The translations under genes were made by a program, and so were the position numbers. Below the pieces are notes generated by a model. That model ran no database searches, was not told the DNA's origin, and saw nothing but the letters and a program-made list of their open reading frames with translations. Positions 1-8,150 of a stretch of DNA of 64,000 bases are shown here, piece by piece; within the stretch, counting starts at the first letter, position 1, and each line of letters starts with the position of its first letter. The DNA comes from Pseudothioclava arenosa (GTDB lineage Bacteria > Pseudomonadota > Alphaproteobacteria > Rhodobacterales > Rhodobacteraceae), in the NCBI RefSeq assembly GCF_002358085.1, contig NZ_NTJD01000001.1, positions 124,001 to 188,000 on the forward strand, given 5' to 3'.

Positions 1-858
1 GACACGCCCCATGACAGTTTGCAGTTTTTCGATCATCGCGGGATCGCGTTTCGCCGGCGCGGTCATGATCGCGCCGTCCAGCGCCTGGCCGCAGCCCTCG
101 TCGCAGCCCTTCGATGCCGCCAAAAGCTCGGGCAGGGCCGCGACCAGCGCGCGCGCCTTGTCGGCATTCTTCATCGCCGTGGCGACGACCTGCGCCACGT
201 CGACCGCATCGTGATCGGGATGCCAGCAATCGTAATCGGTAATCATCGCCACGCAAGCATAGCACAATTCGGCCTCGCGGGCGAGCTTGGCCTCGGGCAT
301 GCCGGTCATGCCGATCACATCCGCGCCCCAGCTGCGATAGAGCCGGCTCTCGGCCAGCGTCGAGAATTGCGGCCCCTCCATCGCGACATAGGTGCCGCCT
401 TCATGCACCGCAGTGCCGGTGCCGCGCGCGGCCTCGGCGCATAGCGCAGAGAGCTGCGCGCAGGTCGGGTGCGCAAACGGCACATGGCCCACAAGCCCTG
501 GACCAAAAAAGGTTTTCTCGCGCGCGAAGGTGCGGTCGATATATTGATCGACGATCAGGAAATCGCCCGGCGCATAGGCCTCTTTCAGCGAGCCCACCGC
601 CGAGACCGCGACAAGGTCGGTCACGCCAAGCTCCTTCATCGCGAAGATATTCGCGCGGTACGGCACGGTCGAGGGCGTGTGCACATGGCCCCGCCCGTGA
701 CGCGGCAGAAAGGCGATCTGCCGCCCATTCAGGCGCCCGGTCAGGATCTGGTCTGAGGGCGCGCCGAAGGGGGTTTCCACATCGACCCATTCCGCCTCTT
801 CCAGCCCGTCGATCTGATAGACCCCCGAGCCGCCGATCACCCCGATCATCCGTTCCAT
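1..858 (-). CDS. mtnP: S-methyl-5'-thioadenosine phosphorylase (3' end beyond the window)
   Basis: Phosphorolytic cleavage of 5'-methylthioadenosine to adenine and 5-methylthioribose-1-phosphate (methionine and purine salvage, cytosol). 286 codons are visible with no stop before the left edge, close to the usual full length of about 290. Seen: phosphate-binding GVIGGSG (residues 6-12), RHGRGHVHTPSTVPYRAN (53-70), MEGPQFSTLAES (160-171), GMTGMPEAKLARE (183-195) and TDYDCW (207-212). The Asp-rich TDYDCW is the element that recognises the 6-amino group in methylthioadenosine phosphorylases, which argues against an inosine or guanosine phosphorylase. A second in-frame Met lies at residue 4, so the start could be 849. 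Confidence 0.9.
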   Translation of the reverse strand, partial: MERMIGVIGGSGVYQIDGLEEAEWVDVETPFGAPSDQILTGRLNGRQIAFLPRHGRGHVHTPSTVPYRANIFAMKELGVTDLVAVSAVGSLKEAYAPGDFLIVDQYIDRTFAREKTFFGPGLVGHVPFAHPTCAQLSALCAEAARGTGTAVHEGGTYVAMEGPQFSTLAESRLYRSWGADVIGMTGMPEAKLAREAELCYACVAMITDYDCWHPDHDAVDVAQVVATAMKNADKARALVAALPELLAASKGCDEGCGQALDGAIMTAPAKRDPAMIEKLQTVMGRV

Positions 859-977
859 CGCCCTCTCCGTTTCTGCTTCGGGGCGAGCTTAGGCCCGGCC
901 CGCTCTGCTGAAAAGGGCATATTCATTTCCGCGCTTTCCCCGCATAGTCGCGCGGAACGGGGCCGGAGGGGCAGCAA

Positions 978-1829
978 ATGGAAAACCTGCGCGGGGCGCT
1001 GTTGATGGTCTTGGCGATGGCGCTTTTCGCGCTGGAAGACATGTGGCTGAAGCGCGCCGCGCAAAGCCTGCCGGTGGGCGAGGTGCTGATGATCTTCGGC
1101 TTCGGCGGGCTGATCGGCTTTGCCCTGCTGACCGCATCGCGGCGCCAGCGGCTGGTGCATCCGGCGATGCTGTCACGGCCCCTGCTTGCCAAGGCCGGGC
1201 TCGAGGTGGTGGGGCGGCTGGGCTACACGCTTGGGATCGCACTGACGCCTCTGTCGAACGCCTCGGCGATCTTGCAGGCGACGCCGCTGGTCGTCGTGGT
1301 AGGTGCGGCGCTGATCTTCAAGGAACGCGTGGGCCGGGCCCGCTGGGCGGCGATCGGCGTCGGGTTTATGGGCGTGCTGATCGTGCTGCGCCCGGGCGTG
1401 GCGGGGTTTTCGCCCGCCGCGCTCTGGACGGTGCTGGGGCTGCTGGGCTTCGCCGGGCGCGACCTTGCAACCCGCGCGGCGCCGCGGGTGCTGTCGAATT
1501 TTCAGCTCGGCCTGCATGGCTTCGCCGCGCTGATCCCGGCGGGCGCCATCATCCTGATTGCAACGGGGGGCGCCAAGATCCCGAGCCTCGAAACGCTCGG
1601 GCTGATTGCGCTGGCCACCTGCGTCGGCGTTACCGCCTATTGGGCGCTGACCTCGGCGATGCGGATCGGCGAGGTCTCGGTGGTCACCCCCTTCCGCTAC
1701 ACGCGGCTGATCTTTGGCGTGGCGCTCGGCGTCATCGTTTTTCACGAAAGCATCGACACGGCCACGATCGCGGGGTCGCTGCTGATCATCGCCTCGGGCC
1801 TCTACACGCTCGCGCGGCGCAGGCGTTAG
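978..1829 (+). CDS. DMT-superfamily (EamA) inner-membrane transporter
   Basis: A 283-residue, very hydrophobic protein with about ten predicted membrane helices and two EamA-type halves, as in drug/metabolite transporters. The second half holds typical short charged loops such as FKERVGRARWAAI near residue 115. Charged residues at the C terminus (LARRRR) fit a cytoplasmic tail. The start is supported by a GGAGGGG Shine-Dalgarno nine bases upstream. It is divergent from mtnP and convergent with the flavin reductase. The substrate cannot be read from sequence; amino-acid or metabolite export is the family norm. Confidence 0.85.
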   Translation: MENLRGALLMVLAMALFALEDMWLKRAAQSLPVGEVLMIFGFGGLIGFALLTASRRQRLVHPAMLSRPLLAKAGLEVVGRLGYTLGIALTPLSNASAILQATPLVVVVGAALIFKERVGRARWAAIGVGFMGVLIVLRPGVAGFSPAALWTVLGLLGFAGRDLATRAAPRVLSNFQLGLHGFAALIPAGAIILIATGGAKIPSLETLGLIALATCVGVTAYWALTSAMRIGEVSVVTPFRYTRLIFGVALGVIVFHESIDTATIAGSLLIIASGLYTLARRRR

Positions 1830-1860
1830 GGGCTCCGCCCCCGTCTGCCTCCGGCAGCCT

Positions 1861-1925
1861 CCCCCGGAGTATTTAGGGCTCAGTGAAAGATCGTGGCTTT
1901 CATCGAGCTGCAAATACTCTGGGGG
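1861..1925. repeat. Inverted pair of GTATTT dispersed repeats (subfamily A)
   Basis: Forward copy 1861-1889 (CCCCCGGAGTATTT, then CTCAGTGAAAG) and reverse copy 1897-1925 (CTTTCATCGAG, then AAATACTCTGGGGG). The two arms can pair into one long imperfect hairpin with a 7-base loop. Each arm is flanked on its outer side by a GC-rich mini-hairpin (GGGGCTCCGCCCC; GGGGGCAAGGCCCCC). The pair sits between the ends of the convergent DMT transporter and flavin reductase genes, so a bidirectional terminator or mRNA 3'-end stabiliser is plausible. Confidence 0.8.
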
Positions 1926-1950
1926 TCCGGGGGCAAGGCCCCCGGCGCGA

Positions 1951-2550
1951 TCAGCCGCCAGGCGGGCGGTCGAGGGTAAAGAGCTGCTCGATCAGCGCAT
2001 AATCGCGATAGCCCAGCCGGGTCAGCCGGGCGGGCGGCTCAAAGCGGCCGTCTTTCAGGCAGTCGGGGCGGATATGGATGCCGGTGACTTCGCCATGGAC
2101 CAGGAAATTCGCCTCCCCCAAAAGCGTGATGACCTGCACCAGCCTGCATTCGAGCGTCGCGGGCGCCGTCGCCACGCGCGGGCAGTCGATGGTTTCGCAC
2201 TCGGCCTTGGCAACGCCGGCATGGATGAACTCATCGGCGCCCGCCGGCAGCGGGGCAGAGCTTGCGTTCATCGCGGCGAGGTCTTCGGGCGCGACAAGGT
2301 TGATCGAGAACACCCCGCCCTCGCGGATTTGCGAAAGCGTGTCTTTCGTTCCGTCCCGGTCGGCCTTTGCCGAAGTCGAGCCGAAGACGACCTGCGGCGG
2401 GGTATAGGCCACGGCGTTGAAAAACGAGTAGGGGGCGAGGTTGTCACCCAGGGCGCCGCGCGTGCCGATCCAGGCAATGGGGCGCGGGGCGACGATTGCG
2501 TTGAACGGGTTATGTGGCAGGGGGTGGCCATCGGCAGGTCGATAGAACAT
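1951..2550 (-). CDS. Flavin reductase family protein (FMN-binding split barrel)
   Basis: A 199-residue protein of the flavin reductase-like domain family, which binds FMN and reduces it with NAD(P)H or uses it as cofactor. Seen: N-terminal FNAIVAPRPIAWIGTRG (about residues 14-30) and NLAPYSFFNAVAYTPP (about 36-51), the usual FMN-contacting stretches. The Met at 2550 is preferred over upstream starts because GGAG lies seven bases before it and because longer versions would run deep into the opposite-strand acetyltransferase gene. Divergent from that gene with a 75-base gap. The physiological partner oxygenase, if any, is not in the neighbourhood. Confidence 0.85.
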   Translation of the reverse strand: MFYRPADGHPLPHNPFNAIVAPRPIAWIGTRGALGDNLAPYSFFNAVAYTPPQVVFGSTSAKADRDGTKDTLSQIREGGVFSINLVAPEDLAAMNASSAPLPAGADEFIHAGVAKAECETIDCPRVATAPATLECRLVQVITLLGEANFLVHGEVTGIHIRPDCLKDGRFEPPARLTRLGYRDYALIEQLFTLDRPPGG

Positions 2551-2625
2551 TCGCGCTCCATGAGGTTTGAACACGAGCCTAGCGCGTGCTAGGCGCGTGA
2601 TGAAGGTGAATCGGGGGCGCGCCGG

Positions 2626-3111
2626 ATGTATCAGCTCGAGGAAGAGACCGAGGCGGACTGGTGGGAGGTGGAGGCGCTTTACGATCTCTGCTTTGCGCCG
2701 GGGCGCACGGCGCTTTCCTCCTACCGGCTGCGCGAAGGTGTAGCCAAGGTCGCGCCGCTCTGCCTGACGCTGCGCGAAGATGGCATTCTGGCCGCCGTGA
2801 TCCGCTATTGGCCGGTGACGGTCGGGGGGCAGCGCGTGCTGCTTCTGGGGCCGGTCGCGGTGCACCCGACGCGGCAGGGCGAAGGGCTCGGCGGGCTCCT
2901 GATGCATGAAAGCCTCGCCGAGGCGCGCCGCCTTGGCTGGGAGCGGGTGCTGCTGGTCGGCGACGCCCCCTATTACGCGCGGTTCGGCTTTGAAAAACTA
3001 GACGGGGTCGAGATGCCGCCCCCCACCAACCCCGACCGGGTTCTGGGTCTTGAACTGGTGCCGGGCGCCTGGGAAGGCGTGCGCGGCAAGGTCGAAAAAG
3101 CCGACGCCTGA
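2626..3111 (+). CDS. GNAT-family N-acetyltransferase (YhbS-like)
   Basis: 161 residues, the normal size for a single GNAT domain transferring an acetyl group from acetyl-CoA to an amine. Seen: motif A GPVAVHPTRQGEGLG at residues 75-89, with the Q/R-x-x-G-x-G/A acetyl-CoA pyrophosphate loop as RQGEGLG, and the motif-B-like YYARFGF at 116-122. That combination resembles the YhbS/predicted acetyltransferase subgroup. The acceptor substrate is unknown. Upstream ATG/GTG triplets are out of frame, so 2626 is the likely start, although no strong Shine-Dalgarno precedes it. Confidence 0.85.
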   Translation: MYQLEEETEADWWEVEALYDLCFAPGRTALSSYRLREGVAKVAPLCLTLREDGILAAVIRYWPVTVGGQRVLLLGPVAVHPTRQGEGLGGLLMHESLAEARRLGWERVLLVGDAPYYARFGFEKLDGVEMPPPTNPDRVLGLELVPGAWEGVRGKVEKADA

Positions 3112-3156
3112 TCTGGCGCGCGGGCTGCACGGCCCCCATATCTTCGGGAAACGGAG

Positions 3157-3915
3157 ATGCCGATGCCCGAGATTCTCTTGCCCGTGACCGACCCCGCTAC
3201 CGTCGAGGCGCTGAACGCGCTGGCCAAACGGCATCGCTCTGCCGCAGGCCCCGCGATGCAGGTGCTGGGCTATCTGGGCGGCTCGGCCGAGACGCTGCTG
3301 GGCAAACTGCCAAGCCCGGTCCGGGGCGGTCTCGAAGACGCCACGGCCCGCGCGCTTGAAATCGCTTTTGGCGCCGCCGAGCGCTCGCGCGGGCTGGTCG
3401 AGGACCGCCCCGATTGGGTCAACCGCACGCTGGCCTCGGCAATGGGGGCGGCGGGGGGCTTTGCCGGCCTGCCCGGCGCGCTGGCCGAGCTGCCGTTCAC
3501 TGTCACGCTCCTGATGCGCGCGATCCAGGGCATCGCCGCCGAACATGGGTTTGACCCGGCCTCGGACGAGGTGCGCCTCGAATGCCTGCGGGTCTTTGCC
3601 TCGGCCGGGCCGCTTTCAAAGGATGACGGCACCGACATGGCCTTCATGGCGACGCGCGTCACGGTCACGGGCGCCAGCCTGCAAGGGCTGATCGCGCGCG
3701 TCGCGCCGAAACTGGCCGCGGTGCTCGGCCAGAAACTCGCCGCGCAGGCCGCGCCGGTTCTGGGTGCGATCGCGGGGGCGGGGATCAACTTCGCCTTCAC
3801 CAGCTATTATCAGGAAATTGCGCGGGTCCATTTCGGGCTCAAGCGCCTCGCACGCGACACCGATCGGGACGAAGGCCTCTTGCGCGAAGAGCTGATCGCC
3901 CGGATCGCGCGTTAA
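3157..3915 (+). CDS. EcsC family protein
   Basis: 252 residues matching the EcsC family by its alternating amphipathic helices, the Ala/Gly-rich central segment (about residues 90-115: SAMGAAGGFAGLPGALAELP), and the FASAGPLSKDDG stretch (about 148-159) followed by helices near the C terminus. EcsC was named from the Bacillus ecs operon, where the transporter genes ecsAB affect secretion; the biochemical role of EcsC itself is unclear. Here no ecsAB genes are adjacent. The start ATG has a GGAAACGGAG leader; an in-frame ATG two codons on (3163) is an alternative. Confidence 0.75.
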   Translation: MPMPEILLPVTDPATVEALNALAKRHRSAAGPAMQVLGYLGGSAETLLGKLPSPVRGGLEDATARALEIAFGAAERSRGLVEDRPDWVNRTLASAMGAAGGFAGLPGALAELPFTVTLLMRAIQGIAAEHGFDPASDEVRLECLRVFASAGPLSKDDGTDMAFMATRVTVTGASLQGLIARVAPKLAAVLGQKLAAQAAPVLGAIAGAGINFAFTSYYQEIARVHFGLKRLARDTDRDEGLLREELIARIAR

Positions 3916-3917
3916 CC

Positions 3918-3939
3918 TTTCTTCTTGGCGAAAATACGC
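3918..3939 (-). repeat. GTATTT dispersed repeat, subfamily B
   Basis: Reads GCGTATTTTCGCCAAGAAG on the minus strand, a single copy lying just after the ptsP stop in the direction of ptsP transcription and between the convergent EcsC and ptsP genes. Same subfamily as the copies at 27108, 27136, 44484, 50265 and 55888. Confidence 0.7.
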
Positions 3940-3961
3940 AAATTCCGCCCGCGTCGCCCGC

Positions 3962-6205
3962 TCAGAGCGTCGCGAGGTAATGCGTGACCGCGGGGCGCGC
4001 CGATTGCACGCCCGAGGCGCGCGCCTCGTGGATGATTGCCCGCAGCTCGGCCAGATCGGCGCGGCGGATCAGATGCTTGACCGGCCCGATCGAGGCCGGG
4101 CGCATGCTCAGGATCCGCAGGCCGAGTGCCGCGAAGGCCAGCGCCTCGATCGGGCGACCTGCGTCCTCGCCGCAGAAGCTCAGCGGCGTGCCCGCCGCAT
4201 CGCAGCGCGCCACGATCTGTTCGAGGAAAGTCAGGAACGAGCAATCCAGCGTGTCATAGCGCCGCCGCACGCGCTCGTTTTCGCGGTCGGCGGCAAAGAA
4301 GAATTGCTTCAGGTCGTTGCCGCCGATCGAGATGAAATCGCAGCTCTGGAAGAAACTGTCGGGCGCATAGGCGAGCGAAGGGGTTTCCAGCATGGCGCCG
4401 ATGCGCAGGTCCTCGGGCACCTGGCGGCCAAACGCCAGTTCGCGGTCGCGCTGGCGCAGAACCTCGCCGCGGGCCTCGCGGAATTCCTCGGCGGTGGCGA
4501 CGAAGGGGAACATGATCGACAGGGGGCGGTCACCGGCCGCGCGCAAAAGCGCCTGCAGCTGCATCCGCAACACGCCGCGCTTGTCGAGCCCAACCCGCAG
4601 CGCGCGCCAGCCCATCGCGGGGTTCGGCTCGTCTTGCGGCTTCATGTAAGGCAGAACCTTGTCGGAGCCGATATCGAGCGTGCGGAAATGCACGCGCTTG
4701 CCCTGAGCGGCATCCATCACACGGGCATAGAGCGCGGCCAGCTCGTCGCGGCGCGGCACGCGGGTGCGGGTCAGGAATTGCAGCTCGGTGCGGAACAGCC
4801 CCACGCCATCCGCGCCCGACCCCGCAAGGGAGGGCAGATCGGCCATCAGGCCCGCGTTCATCATCAGGCTGATCTCGGTGCCCGAGCGGTCACGCGCCGC
4901 CTTGTCACGCAGGTCGGCATAGCGCTTCTGCGCTTCGGCCTGCATCGCGACCTTGTCCTGGAACGCCTTGGCCACCGATTCCTCGGGGCGCAGGTGTACG
5001 ATTCCCTGATCACCATCGACCAACACCGGGTCGCCGTTCAGCGCCTCGGTGGTGATGCGGCTCGCGTGGATCACCAGCGGGATCGAGAGCGCCCGCGCGA
5101 CGATCGCCGCATGGCTGCCGACCGAGCCTTCTTCCAGCACCACGCCCTTGAGCGCTCGCCCGTATTCCAGAAGTTCGGCAGGCCCGATATTGCGCGCCAC
5201 CAGCACCGGATCGGGCGGCAGCTCGGCGCCCGTGTCCGAGCCCTGCCCGGTCAGGATCCGCAGCAGCCGGTTCGACAGGTCGTCAAGGTCGTTCAGCCGC
5301 TCACGCAGATAGGGGTCGGGCGAGCGTTCAAGCCGCGCGCGCGCCAGCGATTGTTCCTTTTCCACCGCAGCTTCGGCCGAGAGGCCTAGCCCGATATCCT
5401 CGGACATCCGGCGCGTCCAGCCGCGCGAGCGCGCCAGCATGCGGTAGGTTTCCAGCACCTGGCGATGGTCCTTGTCCATCGTCGCGGCACCTTCGAGCAT
5501 GCCGTCGATCTGCGCACGCAGCGCCTCGACGGCGCGTTCGAGCCGCTGCAATTCCGCCTCGGGGTCGTCGCCGACAGGGTTGGTGACCACGACGCGCGGC
5601 TCGTGCAGCCAGACATGGCCGATCGCCGCGCCTTCCTGCCCGGTGCCGCCCCGGAACATCACCGGGAAGCGGTGCGCCGCGCCGATGCCGTTCTGTTCAT
5701 TGGCGACGAAGGCGCCCAGCTCGGTCATCTCGGCCAGCACCATCGCGACGACCTCGAGGCCATAGACCTCGTCATCCGAAAACTCACGCGCCTCGCGCGA
5801 CTGCACGACCAGAACGCCGAGCTTTTCGCCCACGCGCTGGATCGGCACGCCGAGGAAGCTGGAGTAAATTTCTTCCCCGGTTTCCGGCATGTAGCGGAAA
5901 CCCGGCTCGGTCGGCGCATCGCCGGTGTTGATCGGCTGGCCGGTGCGCGCGACGCGGCCGACAAGGCCCTCGCCAAGGCGCATCCGGGTCTGGTGGACCG
6001 ACTCGGGCTTCAGGCCCTCGGTGGCGCAAAGCTCAAGCGTTTCGGGGTCACGGAACAGGTAGATCGAGCACACCTGCGTGCCCAGCGAATCCGCGATCAG
6101 ATGCGTGATATGGTCAAGCCGGTCCTGGCCGCTGCCCGTGGTCGCAAGCGTATCGCGCAGGCGCCGCAGCAGGCTGCGGCTGTCGCTTTCGCTCCGGTCC
6201 ATCAT
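3962..6205 (-). CDS. ptsP: PtsP, enzyme I-Ntr (PEP-protein phosphotransferase with GAF domain)
   Basis: First enzyme of the nitrogen phosphotransferase system: autophosphorylates from PEP and passes phosphate to NPr, then EIIA-Ntr. 747 residues. Domain order: GAF sensor (about 20-165), PEP-utiliser N-terminal domain (about 190-310), swivelling phosphohistidine domain with EGSVGSHAAIVARAL (active His near 365), then the PEP-binding barrel with GAMLETPSLAYAP, SIGGNDLKQFFFAADREN and the catalytic-Cys segment SFCGEDAGRP. In the His motif the Thr of the classical T-S-H is Gly. The start could be ATG 6205, ATG 6202 or TTG 6217; ATG is preferred. Only 39 bases after lysC, so probably cotranscribed with it. 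Confidence 0.93.
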   Translation of the reverse strand: MMDRSESDSRSLLRRLRDTLATTGSGQDRLDHITHLIADSLGTQVCSIYLFRDPETLELCATEGLKPESVHQTRMRLGEGLVGRVARTGQPINTGDAPTEPGFRYMPETGEEIYSSFLGVPIQRVGEKLGVLVVQSREAREFSDDEVYGLEVVAMVLAEMTELGAFVANEQNGIGAAHRFPVMFRGGTGQEGAAIGHVWLHEPRVVVTNPVGDDPEAELQRLERAVEALRAQIDGMLEGAATMDKDHRQVLETYRMLARSRGWTRRMSEDIGLGLSAEAAVEKEQSLARARLERSPDPYLRERLNDLDDLSNRLLRILTGQGSDTGAELPPDPVLVARNIGPAELLEYGRALKGVVLEEGSVGSHAAIVARALSIPLVIHASRITTEALNGDPVLVDGDQGIVHLRPEESVAKAFQDKVAMQAEAQKRYADLRDKAARDRSGTEISLMMNAGLMADLPSLAGSGADGVGLFRTELQFLTRTRVPRRDELAALYARVMDAAQGKRVHFRTLDIGSDKVLPYMKPQDEPNPAMGWRALRVGLDKRGVLRMQLQALLRAAGDRPLSIMFPFVATAEEFREARGEVLRQRDRELAFGRQVPEDLRIGAMLETPSLAYAPDSFFQSCDFISIGGNDLKQFFFAADRENERVRRRYDTLDCSFLTFLEQIVARCDAAGTPLSFCGEDAGRPIEALAFAALGLRILSMRPASIGPVKHLIRRADLAELRAIIHEARASGVQSARPAVTHYLATL

Positions 6206-6244
6206 GTCAGCGGCCAAGCCCCCGTCTTGAAGGCCTGAAACGGA

Positions 6245-7507
6245 TCAGGCCGATTTCTCGAGTTCGAAGGTATCATGGAGGGCCTGCACGGCCAGTTCCA
6301 TATATTTCCGGTCGATCAGCACCGAAATCTTGATTTCGGAGGTCGAGATCACCTTGATGTTCACGTTTTCATCAGAGAGCGCCTTGAACATCTGCGCGGC
6401 GACCCCGGCGTGCGAACGCATGCCGATCCCCACGACCGAGACCTTGGCGACATCGGTGTCGATGATCAGGTCGTCGTAGTTGATCTTGCCCTCGGCCTTG
6501 GCGGCCTCAAGCGCCTTCTGGGCGCGCGCGACCTGGTTGATCGGGCAGGAGAAGGTCATGTCGGTAACGGCGCCCGGATGCGCCTCGTCATAGTCCTTTT
6601 CCGAGATGTTCTGGACGATCATATCCACGTTCACGCCGGCATCGGCGAGCGGGCCGAAGATGGCCGAAGCGACGCCGGGGCGGTCTTCGATGGTGAAGAG
6701 CGTGATCTTCGCTTCATCGCGCGAATAGGCGACGCCCGAGACGACTTTCGATTCCATGATTTCATCCTCACCGCAGACAAGGGTTCCAGAAGTTTCGTCG
6801 GTGTCCTCGAAGGACGACAGCACCCGCAGGCGCACATTGTAACGCATCGCCAGCTCGACCGAGCGGGTCTGCAGGACCTTGGCGCCGAGCGAGGCGAGTT
6901 CGAGCATCTCCTCGAAGGCGATCTTGTTGAGCTTGCGCGCCTTGGCCGAGATCCGCGGGTCGGTCGTGTAGACGCCGTCCACGTCGGTGTAGATGTCGCA
7001 ACGCTCCGCGCCGAAGGCGGCGGCGAAGGCCACCGCGGTCGTGTCCGAGCCGCCGCGGCCCAGCGTGGTGATCCGGCCCTCTTCCGAGACGCCCTGGAAG
7101 CCCGCGACGACCGCGACCTTCATGCCTTCGGCGAATTTCGCGTCGATATTCTCGCGCGGGATTTCCACGAAGCGCGCGGCGGAATGCGCCGAGGTGGTCT
7201 TGATCGGCACCTGCCAGCCCTGCCAGCTGCGCGCGGGCACGCCCATTTCCTGCAGGCGCAGCGACATCAGACCGGCGGTCACGTTCTCGCCCGAGGCCAC
7301 GACCGCGTCATATTCGCGCGCATCGTAGAGCGGCGAGGTCGTCTCGACCCAGCCGACGAGTTCGTTGGTCTTGCCCGACATGGCCGAGACGATGACGATC
7401 ACGTCGTAGCCACGTTCGACCTCGCGTTTGACCTTGGCCGCCGCGTTCGCGATGCGGTCGAGGTCGGCAACCGAGGTGCCCCCGAATTTCATGACAAGAA
7501 GCGGCAT
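6245..7507 (-). CDS. lysC: Aspartate kinase
   Basis: Phosphorylates L-aspartate, the committed step to lysine/diaminopimelate, threonine and methionine. 420 residues, normal for a monofunctional class. Seen: kinase signature KFGGTSVAD (residues 6-14), GRGGSDTTAVAFAAAFGA (about 170), TDVDGVYTTDPRI, and two C-terminal ACT domains (about 265-420) for feedback control by lysine and/or threonine. Start Met at 7507 (MPLLVMKFGG) is supported by the AGGGGGG stretch just upstream; the reading frame extends further but without family similarity. Upstream partner of ptsP on the same strand. Confidence 0.95.
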   Translation of the reverse strand: MPLLVMKFGGTSVADLDRIANAAAKVKREVERGYDVIVIVSAMSGKTNELVGWVETTSPLYDAREYDAVVASGENVTAGLMSLRLQEMGVPARSWQGWQVPIKTTSAHSAARFVEIPRENIDAKFAEGMKVAVVAGFQGVSEEGRITTLGRGGSDTTAVAFAAAFGAERCDIYTDVDGVYTTDPRISAKARKLNKIAFEEMLELASLGAKVLQTRSVELAMRYNVRLRVLSSFEDTDETSGTLVCGEDEIMESKVVSGVAYSRDEAKITLFTIEDRPGVASAIFGPLADAGVNVDMIVQNISEKDYDEAHPGAVTDMTFSCPINQVARAQKALEAAKAEGKINYDDLIIDTDVAKVSVVGIGMRSHAGVAAQMFKALSDENVNIKVISTSEIKISVLIDRKYMELAVQALHDTFELEKSA

Positions 7508-7640
7508 TGGCCCCCCCTGAGCTGGCCGGCCGAAGACGGCGATTGAATCGGTTCGGGTGTTATCGCCCATGGGCCGCGCGCGCAAGAGTAGAAGGGATTT
7601 GGCCCCCCGAAAGCCTGATTGTTGCGCGGGCGTTTGCGGC

Positions 7641-8084
7641 TCAGTTGGTGCGGCGCTTGGGTGCGAAGGGCAGGGGCATCACCGGCACGCCGTCTTCCAG
7701 AAGCGCGCGCGCCTCGTCGAGCCGCGCCTCACCATGGATCGCGCGCTCGGGCGCCTCGCCGTTATGCATCGCGCGGGCCTCGCGGGCGAAATCATCCCCC
7801 ACGTAATCCGAGCTTTCCTCGATCTTGCGGCGCATCTCGGCGAGCGCCTCTTCGGCGGGGCTGGCGGGCTGCGTCAGCGCGCCCGGGGTCGCGGCGGGCT
7901 CGGCGCTGTCGGCCTTGCGCGCGGGACGCACGGCGGGCGCCATCAGCGCCTTTTTTACTTGGCTCGAGCCACAGATCACACAGCCGACATGCCCCCCCGC
8001 CAGAAGCGCATCGAAGGCTTCGGCGGATTTGAACCAGCTTTCGAAAGCGTGGCCCTGGTCGCATTTCAAGGCATAGCGGATCAT
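7641..8084 (-). CDS. DUF1178 family protein
   Basis: 147 residues. The N terminus MIRYALKCDQGHAFESWF with Cys8, followed by CVIC (Cys35, Cys38), looks like a small zinc-ribbon or rubredoxin-like knuckle, which is characteristic of the DUF1178 family widespread in alpha- and betaproteobacteria. A low-complexity Ala/Pro-rich linker (about residues 48-77) leads to a conserved acidic helical C-terminal part (RRKIEESSDYVGDDFAREARAMH, about 85-107). Function unknown. It follows waaA by 66 bases on the same strand. Confidence 0.85.
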   Translation of the reverse strand: MIRYALKCDQGHAFESWFKSAEAFDALLAGGHVGCVICGSSQVKKALMAPAVRPARKADSAEPAATPGALTQPASPAEEALAEMRRKIEESSDYVGDDFAREARAMHNGEAPERAIHGEARLDEARALLEDGVPVMPLPFAPKRRTN

Positions 8085-8150
8085 GGCGCCCGTCCGGATG
8101 GTGATAGGCGATGATCTAGCCAGCGCGGGAGGGAATGCAAGGGGAAGCCG